A stretch of 64,000 bases of DNA from Calliopsis andreniformis (Eukaryota > Arthropoda > Insecta > Hymenoptera > Andrenidae): the NCBI RefSeq assembly GCF_051401765.1, contig NW_027480548.1, positions 806,001 through 870,000 on the forward strand, written 5' to 3'. The first letter of the stretch is position 1; every line of letters begins with the position of its first letter. The translations under genes and the position numbers were made by a program. Under the pieces are notes generated by a model. The model had not been told where the DNA came from and searched no databases. It was given only the letters and a program-made list of their open reading frames with translations. Positions 25,301-39,607 of this stretch are shown here, piece after piece.

Positions 25301-27573
25301 TTGAGGTTTGAGGACTGAGAATTGAGGACTGAGTATTGAGAATTGAGGATTGAGGATTGAGGATTGAGGATTGAAGATTGAGGATTGGGTATTGCGGATT
25401 GAACATTGAAGAATGAGGATTGAGGAATTAGGATTGAGGATTGAGGATTGAGGATCGAAGGTTGAGGATTGGGTATTGAGGATTGAAGAATGAGGATTGA
25501 GGATTGAGGATTGAGGATTGAGGATTGAAGATTAGTGTTGAGGATTGAAGATTGAGGATTGAGGATTGAGGATTGAGGATTGAGGATTGAAGATTGAGTA
25601 TTGAGGATTGAAGATTGAGGACTGGGTATTGAGGATTGAGTATTCAGGGTTGAAGATTGAGGATTGAGGATTGAGGATTGAGGATTGAGTATTGAGGATT
25701 GAAGATTGAATATTGGAGAATGAATATTGAGGACTGAGGGTTGAGGGTTGTGGATTGAGGACGAGGACTGAGTGTCGACTATTGATGTTTGAGGTCTGAG
25801 GATTAAGGATTGACGATTGAGAATTGAGGATTGAGGATTGAGGATTGGAAATTGAGGATTGGGTATTTAGGATTGAAGAATGAGGATTGAGGATTGAGGT
25901 TTGAGGATTGAGGATTGAAGATTGAGTATTGATGATTGAATATTGAGGATTGAGGATTGAGGTTTGAGGATTGAGGACGAGGACTGACGGTTGAGGATTG
26001 ATGTTTGAGGATTGAGGATTGGGGATTGAGGACTGAGGTTTGAGTATTGAGAATTGAGCATTGAAGATTGAAGATTGATGACTGGGGATTGAGGATTGAA
26101 GATTGAGGATTAACGATTGAATGTTGGGGATTGAGGACCTAGTATCGGAGATTGATTATTGAGGATTGAAGATGGAGGATTGAGGATTGAGGATTGAGAA
26201 TTGAGAATTGAGTATGAGGACTGAGGGTTGAGGATTGAGGTTTGAGGACTGGGGATTGAGGATTGAGGATTGAGGATTGAGGATTGAGGATTGAGGTTTG
26301 AGGATTGAGGATTGAAGATTGAGTATTGATGATTGAATATTGAGGATTGAGGATTGAGGTTTGAGGATTGAGGACGAGGACTGACGGTTGAGGATTGAGG
26401 TTTGAGGATTGAGGATTGGGGATTGTGGACTGAGGATTGAGGATTGAGGATTGAGCATTGAGGATTGAAGATTGAGGACTGGGGATTGAGGATTGAAGAT
26501 TGAGAATTAACGATTGAAGATTGGGGATCGAGCATCTGGGATCGGATATTGACTATTGAGGATTGAAGATTGAGGATTGAGGATTGAGGATTGAGAATTG
26601 AGAATTGAGGATGAGGACTGAGGGTTGAGGATTGAGGTTTGAGGAATGAGGATTGATGGTTGAGGATTGAGGATTGAGGATTGAGGATTGAGGATTGAGG
26701 ATTGAGGATTGAGTACTGCAGATTGAGTATTGATGCCTGAGGATTGAGGATTGAGGGTTGAGGATTGAGGATTGAAGATTGAAGATTGAGTATTGGGGAT
26801 TGAAGATTGAGGATTGAGGATTGAGGATTGAGGATGGAGAATGAGGACTGACGGTTGAGGTTTGAGGTTTGAGGATTGAAGATTGAGGGCTGAGGACTGA
26901 GGATTGAGGATTGAGGATTGAGCATTGAGGATTGAAGATTGAGTACTGGGGATTGGGGATTGAATATTGAGGATTAAGGATTGAAGATTGGGGATTGAGG
27001 ATCTAGAATTGGAGATTGATTATTGAGGATTGAAGATTGAGGATTGAGGATTGAGGATTGAGAATTGAGAATTGAGTATGAGAACTGAGGGCTGTGGATT
27101 GAGGTTTGAGGAATGAGGATTGAGGGTTGGTGATTTAGGATTGAGAATTGAGGATTGAAGATTGAGGATTGAGGATTGAGGATTGAGGATTGAGGATGGA
27201 GGATGAGGGCTGAGGGTTGAGGATTGCGGTTTGAGGACTGAGGACTGAGGATTGAGGATTGAGAATTGAGGATTGAGGATTGAGGATTGAAATTGAGGAT
27301 TGGGTATCGATGATTGAAGAATGAGGATTGAGGAATTAGGATTGAGGATTGAGGATTGAGGATTGAAGATTGAGGAGTGGGTATTCAGGATTGAAGATTG
27401 AGGATTGAGTATTGAGGATTGAGGATTGAGGATTGAAGATTGAGGATTCAGAATTGAGGATTGAGGATTGAGGATTGAGGATTGAAGATTGAATATTGAT
27501 GATTGAATATTGAGGATTGAGGATAGAGGATTGAAGATGGAGGATGAGGGCTGAGGGTTGAGGTTTGAGGTTT

Positions 27574-27860
27574 GAGTATTGAATCCTGAGAATTCAGGAT
27601 ATTCTATTGAGTATTGAGAATTGAGGGTTGATGGTTGAGTATTCAGCATTGGGGTTGAGGATTGAGTATTGAAGACTGAGGATTGATGATTGAGGATTGA
27701 GGATTGAGGTTTGAGGATTGAGTATTGAGTATTGAAGATTGAGGATTGATGATAGAGGATTGAGGATTGAGCGCTGAGGTTTGAGGACTGAGGACTGAGT
27801 ATTGAGAATTGAGGATTGAGGATTGAGGATTGAGGATTGAAGATTGAGGATTGGGTATTG
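27574..27860 (+). repeat. Orphan C (27599) with B and A deleted
   Basis: C hairpin and core are intact, but past the GCGCTGAGG unit the sequence passes directly into the series that normally follows A (GGGTATTGCGG, here 258 bp after the C core rather than about 1,080). About 0.82 kb carrying B and A is absent. Confidence 0.84.
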
Positions 27861-28639
27861 CGGATTGAACATTGATGAATGAGGATTGAGGAATTAGGAT
27901 TGAGGATTGAGGATTGAGGACTGACGGTTGAGGATTGAGGTTTGAGGATTGAAGATGGAGGGCTGAGGACTGAGGATTGAGGATTGAGGATTGAGCATTG
28001 AGGATTGAAGATTGAGTATTGGGGATTGGGGATTGAATATTGAGGATTAAGGATTGATGATTGGGGATTGAGGATCTAGAATTGGAGATTGATTATTGAG
28101 GATTGAAGATTGAGGATTGAGGATTAAGGATTGAGAATTGAGAGTTGAGTATGAGAACTGAGGGTTGTGGATTGAGGTTTGAGGACTGAGGATTGAGGGT
28201 TGGGGATTTAGGATTGAGAATTGAGGATTGAAGATTGAGGATTGAGGATTGAGGATTGAGGATTGAGGATGGAGGATGAGGGCTGAGGGTTGAGGATTGC
28301 GGTTTGAGGACTGAGGACTGAGGATTGAGGATTGAGAATTGAGGATTGAGGATTGAGGATTGAAATTGAGGATTGGGTATTGATGATTGAAGAATGAGGA
28401 TTGAGGAATTAGGATTGAGGATTGAGGATTTAGGATTGAAGATTGAGGAGTGGGTATTCAGGATTGAAGATTGAGGATTGAGTATTGAGGATTGAGGATT
28501 GAAGATTGAGGATTCAGAATTGAGGATTGAGGATTGAGGATTGAGGATTGAAGATTAAATATTGATGATTGAATATTGAGGATTGAGGATAGAGGATTGA
28601 AGATGGAGCATGAGAGCTGAGGGTTGAGGTTTGAGGTTT

Positions 28640-29652
28640 GAGTATTGAATCCTGAGAATTCAGGATATTCTATTGAGTATTGAGAATTGAGGGTTGATGG
28701 TTGAGTATTGAGCATTGGGGTTGAGGATTGAGTATTGAAGACTGAGGATTGATGATTGAGGATTGAGGATTGAGGTTTGAGGATTGAGTATTGAGTATTG
28801 AAGATTGAGGATTGATGATAGAGGATTGAGCGCTGAGGTTTGAGGACTGAGGACTGAGTATTGGGAATTGAGGATTGAGGATTGAGGACTGAGGATTGAA
28901 GATTGAGGATTGGGGACTGAGGATTGAATATTCAGGATTGAGGATTGAGGATTGAGGATTGAGGATTGATGATTGAAGATTCATTATTGATGATTGAAGG
29001 TTGGGGTTTGAGGATTGAGGATTGAAGATTGAGGACTGAGCGTTGATGGTTTAGTGATGAGAATTGATATTTGTGGATTGAGATTTGAAGAGTGAAGAAT
29101 TGGGATTGAGTATTGAAAACTGTGAATTGAGGATATTCTATTGAGGACTGAGGATTGACAATTGATTTAAGAGGACTGAGGGCTGAAGATTGAGGATTCA
29201 GGATTGAGGATTAGGGATTGAGGTTTGAGGACTGAGGATTGAGGGTTGAGGATTCAGGATTGAGGATTGACGCTTGAGGATTGAGGATTGACGATTGAGG
29301 ATAGGGTATTGAGGATTGAACATTGAGGATTGAGGATTGAGGATTGAGGATTGAGGATTGAGGATGAGAGCTGAGAGTTGAGGATTGAGGTTTGAGGTCT
29401 GAGGACTGAGGATTCAGGATTGAGAATTGAGGATTCAGGATTGAGGATTGAAGATTGAGGATTGGGGACTGAGTGTTGAGGGTTGAGTGATGAGGATTGA
29501 TGTTTGTGGATAGATATTTGAAGATTGCAGATTGAGTATTGAGTACTGAAATGTGTGAATTGATGATATTCTATTGAGGACTGAGAATTGACGACTGATT
29601 GTTGAGGACTGAGGTCTGAAGATTGAGGATTCAGGATTGTGGATTCAGGATT
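28640..29652 (+). repeat. C-B-A series, C-B 468 bp (28665, 29133, 29566)
   Basis: Complete series with 468- and 433-bp spacings; its C lies 1,066 bp after the orphan C at 27599. Confidence 0.87.
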
Positions 29653-30985
29653 GAGGTTTGAGGACTGAGAATTGAGGACTGAGTATTGAGAATTGAGGAT
29701 TGAGGATTGAGGATTGAGGATTGAAGATTGAGGATTGGGTATTGCGGATTGAACATTGAAGAATGAGGATTGAGGAATTAGGATTGAGGATTGAGGATTG
29801 AGGATCGAAGGTTGAGGATTGGGTATTGAGGATTGAAGAATGAGGATTGAGGATTGAGGATTGAGGATTGAGGATTGAAGATTAGTGTTGAGGATTGAAG
29901 ATTGAGGATTGAGGATTGAGGATTGAGGATTGAGGATTGAAGATTGAGTATTGAGGATTGAAGATTGAGGACTGGGTATTGAGGATTGAGTATTCAGGGT
30001 TGAAGATTGAGGATTGAGGATTGAGGATTGAGGATTGAGTATTGAGGATTGAAGATTGAATATTGGAGAATGAATATTGAGGACTGAGGGTTGAGGGTTG
30101 TGGATTGAGGACGAGGACTGAGTGTCGACTATTGATGTTTGAGGTCTGAGGATTAAGGATTGACGATTGAGAATTGAGGATTGAGGATTGAGGATTGGAA
30201 ATTGAGGATTGGGTATTTAGGATTGAAGAATGAGGATTGAGGATTGAGGTTTGAGGATTGAGGATTGAAGATTGAGTATTGATGATTGAATATTGAGGAT
30301 TGAGGATTGAGGTTTGAGGATTGAGGACGAGGACTGACGGTTGAGGGTTGATGTTTGAGGATTGAGGATTGGGGATTGAGGACTGAGGTTTGAGTATTGA
30401 GAATTGAGCATTGAGGATTGAAGATTGATGACTGGGGATTGAGGATTGAAGATTGAGGATTAACGATTGAATGTTGGGGATTGAGGACCTAGTATCGGAG
30501 ATTGATTATTGAGGATTGAAGATTGAGGATTGAGGATTGAGGATTGAGAATTGAGAATTGAGTATGAGGACTGAGGGTTGAGGATTGAGGTTTGAGGACT
30601 GGGGATTGAGGATTGAGGATTGAGGATTGAGGATTGAGGATTGAGGTTTGAGGATTGAGGATTGAAGATTGAGTATTGATGATTGAATATTGAGGATTGA
30701 GGATTGAGGTTTGAGGATTGAGGACGAGGACTGACGGTTGAGGATTGAGGTTTGAGGATTGAGGATTGGGGATTGTGGACTGAGGATTGAGGATTGAGGA
30801 TTGAGCATTCAGGATTGAAGATTGAGGACTGGGGATTGAGGATTGAGGATTGAGAATTAACGATTGAAGATTGGGGATCGAGCATCTGGGATCGGATATT
30901 GACTATTGAGGATTGAAGATTGAGGATTGAGGATTGAGGATTGAGAATTGAGAATTGAGGATGAGGACTGAGGGTTGAGGATTGA

Positions 30986-33244
30986 GGATTGAGGATGGAG
31001 GATGAGGGCTGAGGGTTGAGGATTGCGGTTTGAGGACTGAGGACTGAGGATTGAGGATTGAGAATTGAGGATTGAGGATTGAGGATTGAAATTGAGGATT
31101 GGGTATCGATGATTGAAGAATGAGGATTGAGGAATTAGGATTGAGGATTGAGGATTGAGGATTGAAGATTGAGGAGTGGGTATTCAGGATTGAAGATTGA
31201 GGATTGAGTATTGAGGATTGAGGATTGAGGATTGAAGATTGAGGATTCAGAATTGAGGATTGAGGATTGAGGATTGAGGATTGAAGATTGAATATTGATG
31301 ATTGAATATTGAGGATTGAGGATAGAGGATTGAAGATGGAGGATGAGCGCTGAGGGTTGAGGTTTGAGGTTTGAGTATTGAATCCTGAGAATTCAGGATA
31401 TTCTATTGAGTATTGAGAATTGAGGGTTGATGGTTGAGTATTCAGCATTGGGGTTGAGGATTGAGTATTGAAGACTGAGGATTGATGATTGAGGATTGAG
31501 GATTGAGGTTTGAGGATTGAGTATTGAGTATTGAAGATTGAGGATTGATGATAGAGGATTGAGCGCTGAGGTTTGAGGACTGAGGACTGAGTATTGGGAA
31601 TTGAGGATTGAGGATTGAGGACTGAGGATTGAAGATTGAGGATTGGGGACTGAGGATTGAATATTCAGGATTGAGGATTGAGGATTGAGGATTGAGGATT
31701 GATGATTGAAGATTCATTATTGATGATTGAAGGTTGGGGTTTGAGGATTGAGGATTGAAGATTGAGGACTGAGCGTTGATGGTTTAGTGATGAGAATTGA
31801 TATTTGTGGATTGAGATTTGAAGAGTGAAGAATTGGGATTGAGTATTGAAAACTGTGAATTGAGGATATTCTATTGAGGACTGAGGATTGACAATTGATT
31901 TAAGAGGACTGAGGGCTGAAGATTGAGGATTCAGGATTGAGGATTAGGGATTGAGGTTTGAGGACTGAGGATTGAGGGTTGAGGATTCAGGATTGAGGAT
32001 TGACGCTTGAGGATTGAGGATTGACGATTGAGGATAGGGTATTGAGGATTGAACATTGAGGATTGAGGATTGAGGATTGAGGATTGAGGATTGAGGATGA
32101 GAGCTGAGAGTTGAGGATTGAGGTTTGAGGTCTGAGGACTGAGGATTCAGGATTGAGAATTGAGGATTCAGGATTGAGGATTGAAGATTGAGGATTGGGG
32201 ACTGAGTGTTGAGGGTTGAGTGATGAGGATTGATGTTTGTGGATAGATATTTGAAGATTGCAGATTGAGTATTGAGTACTGAAATGTGTGAATTGATGAT
32301 ATTCTATTGAGGACTGAGAATTGACGACTGATTGTTGAGGACTGAGGTCTGAAGATTGAGGATTCAGGATTGTGGATTCAGGATTGAGGTTTGAGGACTG
32401 AGAATTGAGGACTGAGTATTGAGAATTGAGGATTGAGGATTGAGGATTGAGGATTGAAGATTGAGGATTGGGTATTGCGGATTGAACATTGAAGAATGAG
32501 GATTGAGGAATTAGGATTGAGGATTGAGGATTGAGGATCGAAGGTTGAGGATTGGGTATTGAGGATTGAAGAATGAGGATTGAGGATTGAGGATTGAGGA
32601 TTGAGGATTGAAGATTAGTGTTGAGGATTGAAGATTGAGGATTGAGGATTGAGGATTGAGGATTGAGGATTGAAGATTGAGTATTGAGGATTGAAGATTG
32701 AGGACTGGGTATTGAGGATTGAGTATTCAGGGTTGAAGATTGAGGATTGAGGATTGAGGATTGAGGATTGAGTATTGAGGATTGAAGATTGAATATTGGA
32801 GAATGAATATTGAGGACTGAGGGTTGAGGGTTGTGGATTGAGGACGAGGACTGAGTGTCGACTATTGATGTTTGAGGTCTGAGGATTAAGGATTGACGAT
32901 TGAGAATTGAGGATTGAGGATTGAGGATTGGAAATTGAGGATTGGGTATTTAGGATTGAAGAATGAGGATTGAGGATTGAGGTTTGAGGATTGAGGATTG
33001 AAGATTGAGTATTGATGATTGAATATTGAGGATTGAGGATTGAGGTTTGAGGATTGAGGACGAGGACTGACGGTTGAGGATTGATGTTTGAGGATTGAGG
33101 ATTGGGGATTGAGGACTGAGGTTTGAGTATTGAGAATTGAGCATTGAGGATTGAAGATTGATGACTGGGGATTGAGGATTGAAGATTGAGGATTAACGAT
33201 TGAATGTTGGGGATTGAGGACCTAGTATCGGAGATTGATTATTG
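30986..33244 (+). repeat. Spacer between the two 7.7-kb blocks
   Basis: At about 30985 the sequence jumps to a GGATGGAGGATGAGGG series that in the second block occurs about 550 bp further on (near 41505), so some 550 bp is missing here. It then carries a normal series: C 31398, B 31866, A 32299, SalI 32857. It follows the 28.66-30.2 kb series by 2,733 bp (B 29133/31866). Confidence 0.85.
31373..32385 (+). repeat. C-B-A series, C-B 468 bp (31398, 31866, 32299)
   Basis: Complete series, 2,733 bp after the previous one, inside the spacer between the two 7.7-kb blocks. Confidence 0.87.
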
Positions 33245-34663
33245 AGGATTGAAGATTGAGGATTGAGGATTGAGGATTGAGAATTGAGAATTGAGTATGA
33301 GGACTGAGGGTTGAGGATTGAGGTTTGAGGACTGGGGATTGAGGATTGAGGATTGAGGATTGAGGATTGAGGATTGAGGTTTGAGGATTGAGGATTGAAG
33401 ATTGAGTATTGATGATTGAATATTGAGGATTGAGGATTGAGGTTTGAGGATTGAGGACGAGGACTGACGGTTGAGGATTGAGGTTTGAGGATTGAGGATT
33501 GGGGATTGTGGACTGAGGATTGAGGATTGAGGATTGAGGATTGAGCATTGAGGATTGAAGATTGAGGACTGGGGATTGAGGATTGAAGATTGAGAATTAA
33601 CGATTGAAGATTGGGGATCGAGCATCTGGGATCGGATATTGACTATTGAGGATTGAAGATTGAGGATTGAGGATTGAGGATTGAGAATTGAGAATTGAGG
33701 ATGAGGACTGAGGGTTGAGGATTGAGGTTTGAGGAATGAGGATTGATGGTTGAGGATTGAGGATTGAGGATTGAGGATTGAGGATTGAGGATTGAGGATT
33801 GAGTACTGCAGATTGAGTATTGATGCCTGAGGATTGAGGATTGAGGGTTGAGGATTGAGGATTGAAGATTGAAGATTGAGTATTGGGGATTGAAGATTGA
33901 GGATTGAGGATTGAGGATTGAGGATGGAGAATGAGGACTGACGGTTGAGGTTTGAGGTTTGAGGATTGAAGATTGAGGGCTGAGGACTGAGGATTGAGGA
34001 TTGAGGATTGAGCATTGAGGATTGAAGATTGAGTACTGGGGATTGGGGATTGAATATTGAGGATTAAGGATTGAAGATTGGGGATTGAGGATCTAGAATT
34101 GGAGATTGATTATTGAGGATTGAAGATTGAGGATTGAGGATTGAGGATTGAGAATTGAGAATTGAGTATGAGAACTGAGGGCTGTGGATTGAGGTTTGAG
34201 GAATGAGGATTGAGGGTTGGTGATTTAGGATTGAGAATTGAGGATTGAAGATTGAGGATTGAGGATTGAGGATTGAGGATTGAGGATGGAGGATGAGGGC
34301 TGAGGGTTGAGGATTGCGGTTTGAGGACTGAGGACTGAGGATTGAGGATTGAGAATTGAGGATTGAGGATTGAGGATTGAAATTGAGGATTGGGTATCGA
34401 TGATTGAAGAATGAGGATTGAGGAATTAGGATTGAGGATTGAGGATTGAGGATTGAAGATTGAGGAGTGGGTATTCAGGATTGAAGATTGAGGATTGAGT
34501 ATTGAGGATTGAGGATTGAGGATTGAAGATTGAGGATTCAGAATTGAGGATTGAGGATTGAGGATTGAGGATTGAAGATTGAATATTGATGATTGAATAT
34601 TGAGGATTGAGGATAGAGGATTGAAGATGGAGGATGAGCGCTGAGGGTTGAGGTTTGAGGTTT

Positions 34664-35260
34664 GAGTATTGAATCCTGAGAATTCAGGATATTCTATTGA
34701 GTATTGAGAATTGAGGGTTGATGGTTGAGTATTCAGCATTGGGGTTGAGGATTGAGTATTGAAGACTGAGGATTGATGATTGAGGATTGAGGATTGAGGT
34801 TTGAGGATTGAGTATTGAGTATTGAAGATTGAGGATTGATGATAGAGGATTGAGCGCTGAGGTTTGAGGACTGAGGACTGAGTATTGGGAATTGAGGATT
34901 GAGGCTTGAGGACTGAGGATTGAAGATTGAGGATTGGGGACTGAGGATTGAATATTCAGGATTGAGGATTGAGGATTGAGGATTGAGGATTGATGATTGA
35001 AGATTCATTATTGATGATTGAAGGTTGGGGTTTGAGGATTGAGGATTGAAGATTGAGGACTGAGCGTTGATGGTTTAGTGATGAGAATTGATATTTGTGG
35101 ATTGAGATTTGAAGAGTGAAGAATTGGGATTGAGTATTGAAAACTGTGAATTGAGGATATTCTATTGAGGACTGAGGATTGACAATTGATTTAAGAGGAC
35201 TGAGGGCTGAAGATTGAGGATTCAGGATTGAGGATTAGGGATTGTGGATTCAGGATTGAG
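34664..35260 (+). repeat. C followed by a fused B/A island (34689, 35157)
   Basis: Second copy of the B/A fusion, with its junction at about 35239, exactly 9,955 bp after the first. The shared junction shows that it was copied with the 7.7-kb block. Confidence 0.85.
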
Positions 35261-37528
35261 GTTTGAGGACTGAGAATTGAGGACTGAGTATTGAGAATTG
35301 AGGATTGAGGATTGAGGATTGAGGATTGAAGATTGAGGATTGGGTATTGCGGATTGAACATTGAAGAATGAGGATTGAGGAATTAGGATTGAGGATTGAG
35401 GATTGAGGATCGAAGGTTGAGGATTGGGTATTGAGGATTGAAGAATGAGGATTGAGGATTGAGGATTGAGGATTGAGGATTGAAGATTAGTGTTGAGGAT
35501 TGAAGATTGAGGATTGAGGATTGAGGATTGAGGATTGAGGATTGAAGATTGAGTATTGAGGATTGAAGATTGAGGACTGGGTATTGAGGATTGAGTATTC
35601 AGGGTTGAAGATTGAGGATTGAGGATTGAGGATTGAGGATTGAGTATTGAGGATTGAAGATTGAATATTGGAGAATGAATATTGAGGACTGAGGGTTGAG
35701 GGTTGTGGATTGAGGACGAGGACTGAGTGTCGACTATTGATGTTTGAGGTCTGAGGATTAAGGATTGACGATTGAGAATTGAGGATTGAGGATTGAGGAT
35801 TGGAAATTGAGGATTGGGTATTTAGGATTGAAGAATGAGAATTGAGGATTGAGGTTTGAGGATTGAGGATTGAAGATTGAGTATTGATGATTGAATATTG
35901 AGGATTGAGGATTGAGGTTTGAGGATTGAGGACGAGGACTGACGGTTGAGGATTGATGTTTGAGGATTGAGGATTGGGGATTGAGGACTGAGGTTTGAGT
36001 ATTGAGAATTGAGCATTGAGGATTGAAGATTGATGACTGGGGATTGAGGATTGAAGATTGAGGATTAACGATTGAATGTTGGGGATTGAGGACCTAGTAT
36101 CGGAGATTGATTATTGAGGATTGAAGATTGAGGATTGAGGATTGAGGATTGAGAATTGAGAATTGAGTATGAGGACTGAGGGTTGAGGATTGAGGTTTGA
36201 GGACTGGGGATTGAGGATTGAGGATTGAGGATTGAGGATTGAGGATTGAGGTTTGAGGATTGAGGATTGAAGATTGAGTATTGATGATTGAATATTGAGG
36301 ATTGAGGATTGAGGTTTGAGGATTGAGGACGAGGACTGACGGTTGAGGATTGAGGTTTGAGGATTGAGGATTGGGGATTGTGGACTGAGGATTGAGGATT
36401 GAGGATTGAGCATTGAGGATTGAAGATTGAGGACTGGGGATTGAGGATTGAAGATTGAGAATTAACGATTGAAGATTGGGGATCGAGCATCTGGGATCGG
36501 ATATTGACTATTGAGGATTGAAGATTGAGGATTGAGGATTGAGGATTGAGAATTGAGAATTGAGGATGAGGACTGAGGGTTGAGGATTGAGGTTTGAGGA
36601 ATGAGGATTGATGGTTGAGGATTGAGGATTGAGGATTGAGGATTGAGGATTGAGGATTGAGGATTGAGTACTGCAGATTGAGTATTGATGCCTGAGGATT
36701 GAGGATTGAGGGTTGAGGATTGAGGATTGAAGATTGAAGATTGAGTATTGGGGATTGAAGATTGAGGATTGAGGATTGAGGATTGAGGATGGAGAATGAG
36801 GACTGACGGTTGAGGTTTGAGGTTTGAGGATTGAAGATTGAGGGCTGAGGACTGAGGATTGAGGATTGAGGATTGAGCATTGAGGATTGAAGATTGAGTA
36901 CTGGGGATTGGGGATTGAATATTGAGGATTAAGGATTGAAGATTGGGGATTGAGGATCTAGAATTGGAGATTGATTATTGAGGATTGAAGATTGAGGATT
37001 GAGGATTGAGGATTGAGAATTGAGAATTGAGTATGAGAACTGAGGGCTGTGGATTGAGGTTTGAGGAATGAGGATTGAGGGTTGGTGATTTAGGATTGAG
37101 AATTGAGGATTGAAGATTGAGGATTGAGGATTGAGGATTGAGGATTGAGGATGGAGGATGAGGGCTGAGGGTTGAGGATTGCGGTTTGAGGACTGAGGAC
37201 TGAGGATTGAGGATGGAGAATTGAGGATTGAGGATTGAGGATTGAAATTGAGGATTGGGTATCGATGATTGAAGAATGAGGATTGAGGAATTAGGATTGA
37301 GGATTGAGGATTGAGGATTGAAGATTGAGGAGTGGGTATTCAGGATTGAAGATTGAGGATTGAGTATTGAGGATTGAGGATTGAGGATTGAAGATTGAGG
37401 ATTCAGAATTGAGGATTGAGGATTGAGGATTGAGGATTGAAGATTGAATATTGATGATTGAATATTGAGGATTGAGGATAGAGGATTGAAGATGGAGGAT
37501 GAGGGCTGAGGGTTGAGGTTTGAGGTTT

Positions 37529-37815
37529 GAGTATTGAATCCTGAGAATTCAGGATATTCTATTGAGTATTGAGAATTGAGGGTTGATGGTTGAGTATTCA
37601 GCATTGGGGTTGAGGATTGAGTATTGAAGACTGAGGATTGATGATTGAGGATTGAGGATTGAGGTTTGAGGATTGAGTATTGAGTATTGAAGATTGAGGA
37701 TTGATGATAGAGGATTGAGGATTGAGCGCTGAGGTTTGAGGACTGAGGACTGAGTATTGAGAATTGAGGATTGAGGATTGAGGATTGAGGATTGAAGATT
37801 GAGGATTGGGTATTG
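37529..37815 (+). repeat. Orphan C (37554) with B and A deleted
   Basis: Same arrangement as at 27.6 kb, 9,955 bp downstream, with the GGGTATTGCGG series again 258 bp after the core. Confidence 0.84.
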
Positions 37816-38594
37816 CGGATTGAACATTGATGAATGAGGATTGAGGAATTAGGATTGAGGATTGAGGATTGAGGACTGACGGTTGAGGATTGAGGTTTGA
37901 GGATTGAAGATGGAGGGCTGAGGACTGAGGATTGAGGATTGAGGATTGAGCATTGAGGATTGAAGATTGAGTATTGGGGATTGGGGATTGAATATTGAGG
38001 ATTAAGGATTGATGATTGGGGATTGAGGATCTAGAATTGGAGATTGATTATTGAGGATTGAAGATTGAGGATTGAGGATTAAGGATTGAGAATTGAGAGT
38101 TGAGTATGAGAACTGAGGGTTGTGGATTGAGGTTTGAGGACTGAGGATTGAGGGTTGGGGATTTAGGATTGAGAATTGAGGATTGAAGATTGAGGATTGA
38201 GGATTGAGGATTGAGGATTGAGGATGGAGGATGAGGGCTGAGGGTTGAGGATTGCGGTTTGAGGACTGAGGACTGAGGATTGAGGATTGAGAATTGAGGA
38301 TTGAGGATTGAGGATTGAAATTGAGGATTGGGTATTGATGATTGAAGAATGAGGATTGAGGAATTAGGATTGAGGATTGAGGATTTAGGATTGAAGATTG
38401 AGGAGTGGGTATTCAGGATTGAAGATTGAGGATTGAGTATTGAGGATTGAGGATTGAAGATTGAGGATTCAGAATTGAGGATTGAGGATTGAGGATTGAG
38501 GATTGAAGATTAAATATTGATGATTGAATATTGAGGATTGAGGATAGAGGATTGAAGATGGAGCATGAGAGCTGAGGGTTGAGGTTTGAGGTTT

Positions 38595-39607
38595 GAGTAT
38601 TGAATCCTGAGAATTCAGGATATTCTATTGAGTATTGAGAATTGAGGGTTGATGGTTGAGTATTGAGCATTGGGGTTGAGGATTGAGTATTGAAGACTGA
38701 GGATTGATGATTGAGGATTGAGGATTGAGGTTTGAGGATTGAGTATTGAGTATTGAAGATTGAGGATTGATGATAGAGGATTGAGCGCTGAGGTTTGAGG
38801 ACTGAGGACTGAGTATTGGGAATTGAGGATTGAGGATTGAGGACTGAGGATTGAAGATTGAGGATTGGGGACTGAGGATTGAATATTCAGGATTGAGGAT
38901 TGAGGATTGAGGATTGAGGATTGATGATTGAAGATTCATTATTGATGATTGAAGGTTGGGGTTTGAGGATTGAGGATTGAAGATTGAGGACTGAGCGTTG
39001 ATGGTTTAGTGATGAGAATTGATATTTGTGGATTGAGATTTGAAGAGTGAAGAATTGGGATTGAGTATTGAAAACTGTGAATTGAGGATATTCTATTGAG
39101 GACTGAGGATTGACAATTGATTTAAGAGGACTGAGGGCTGAAGATTGAGGATTCAGGATTGAGGATTAGGGATTGAGGTTTGAGGACTGAGGATTGAGGG
39201 TTGAGGATTCAGGATTGAGGATTGACGCTTGAGGATTGAGGATTGACGATTGAGGATAGGGTATTGAGGATTGAACATTGAGGATTGAGGATTGAGGATT
39301 GAGGATTGAGGATTGAGGATGAGAGCTGAGAGTTGAGGATTGAGGTTTGAGGTCTGAGGACTGAGGATTCAGGATTGAGAATTGAGGATTCAGGATTGAG
39401 GATTGAAGACTGAGGATTGGGGACTGAGTGTTGAGGGTTGAGTGATGAGGATTGATGTTTGTGGATAGATATTTGAAGATTGCAGATTGAGTATTGAGTA
39501 CTGAAATGTGTGAATTGATGATATTCTATTGAGGACTGAGAATTGACGACTGATTGTTGAGGACTGAGGTCTGAAGATTGAGGATTCAGGATTGTGGATT
39601 CAGGATT
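38595..39607 (+). repeat. C-B-A series, C-B 468 bp (38620, 39088, 39521)
   Basis: Complete series, copy of the one at 28.64-29.65 kb. Confidence 0.87.

Larger units (their letters stand above)
23290..30985 (+). repeat. 7.7-kb block, copy 1 of a 9,955-bp-spaced pair
   Basis: Landmarks recur exactly 9,955 bp downstream: C cores 24734/34689, 27599/37554, 28665/38620; B cores 25202/35157, 29133/39088; A core 29566/39521; SalI 25774/35729, 30124/40079. Only scattered single-base differences were seen, for example near 26050, 26173 and 27257. The block contains a fused B/A island at about 25.28 kb and an orphan C at 27.6 kb, both shared with copy 2, so these rearrangements precede the duplication. 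Confidence 0.92.
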
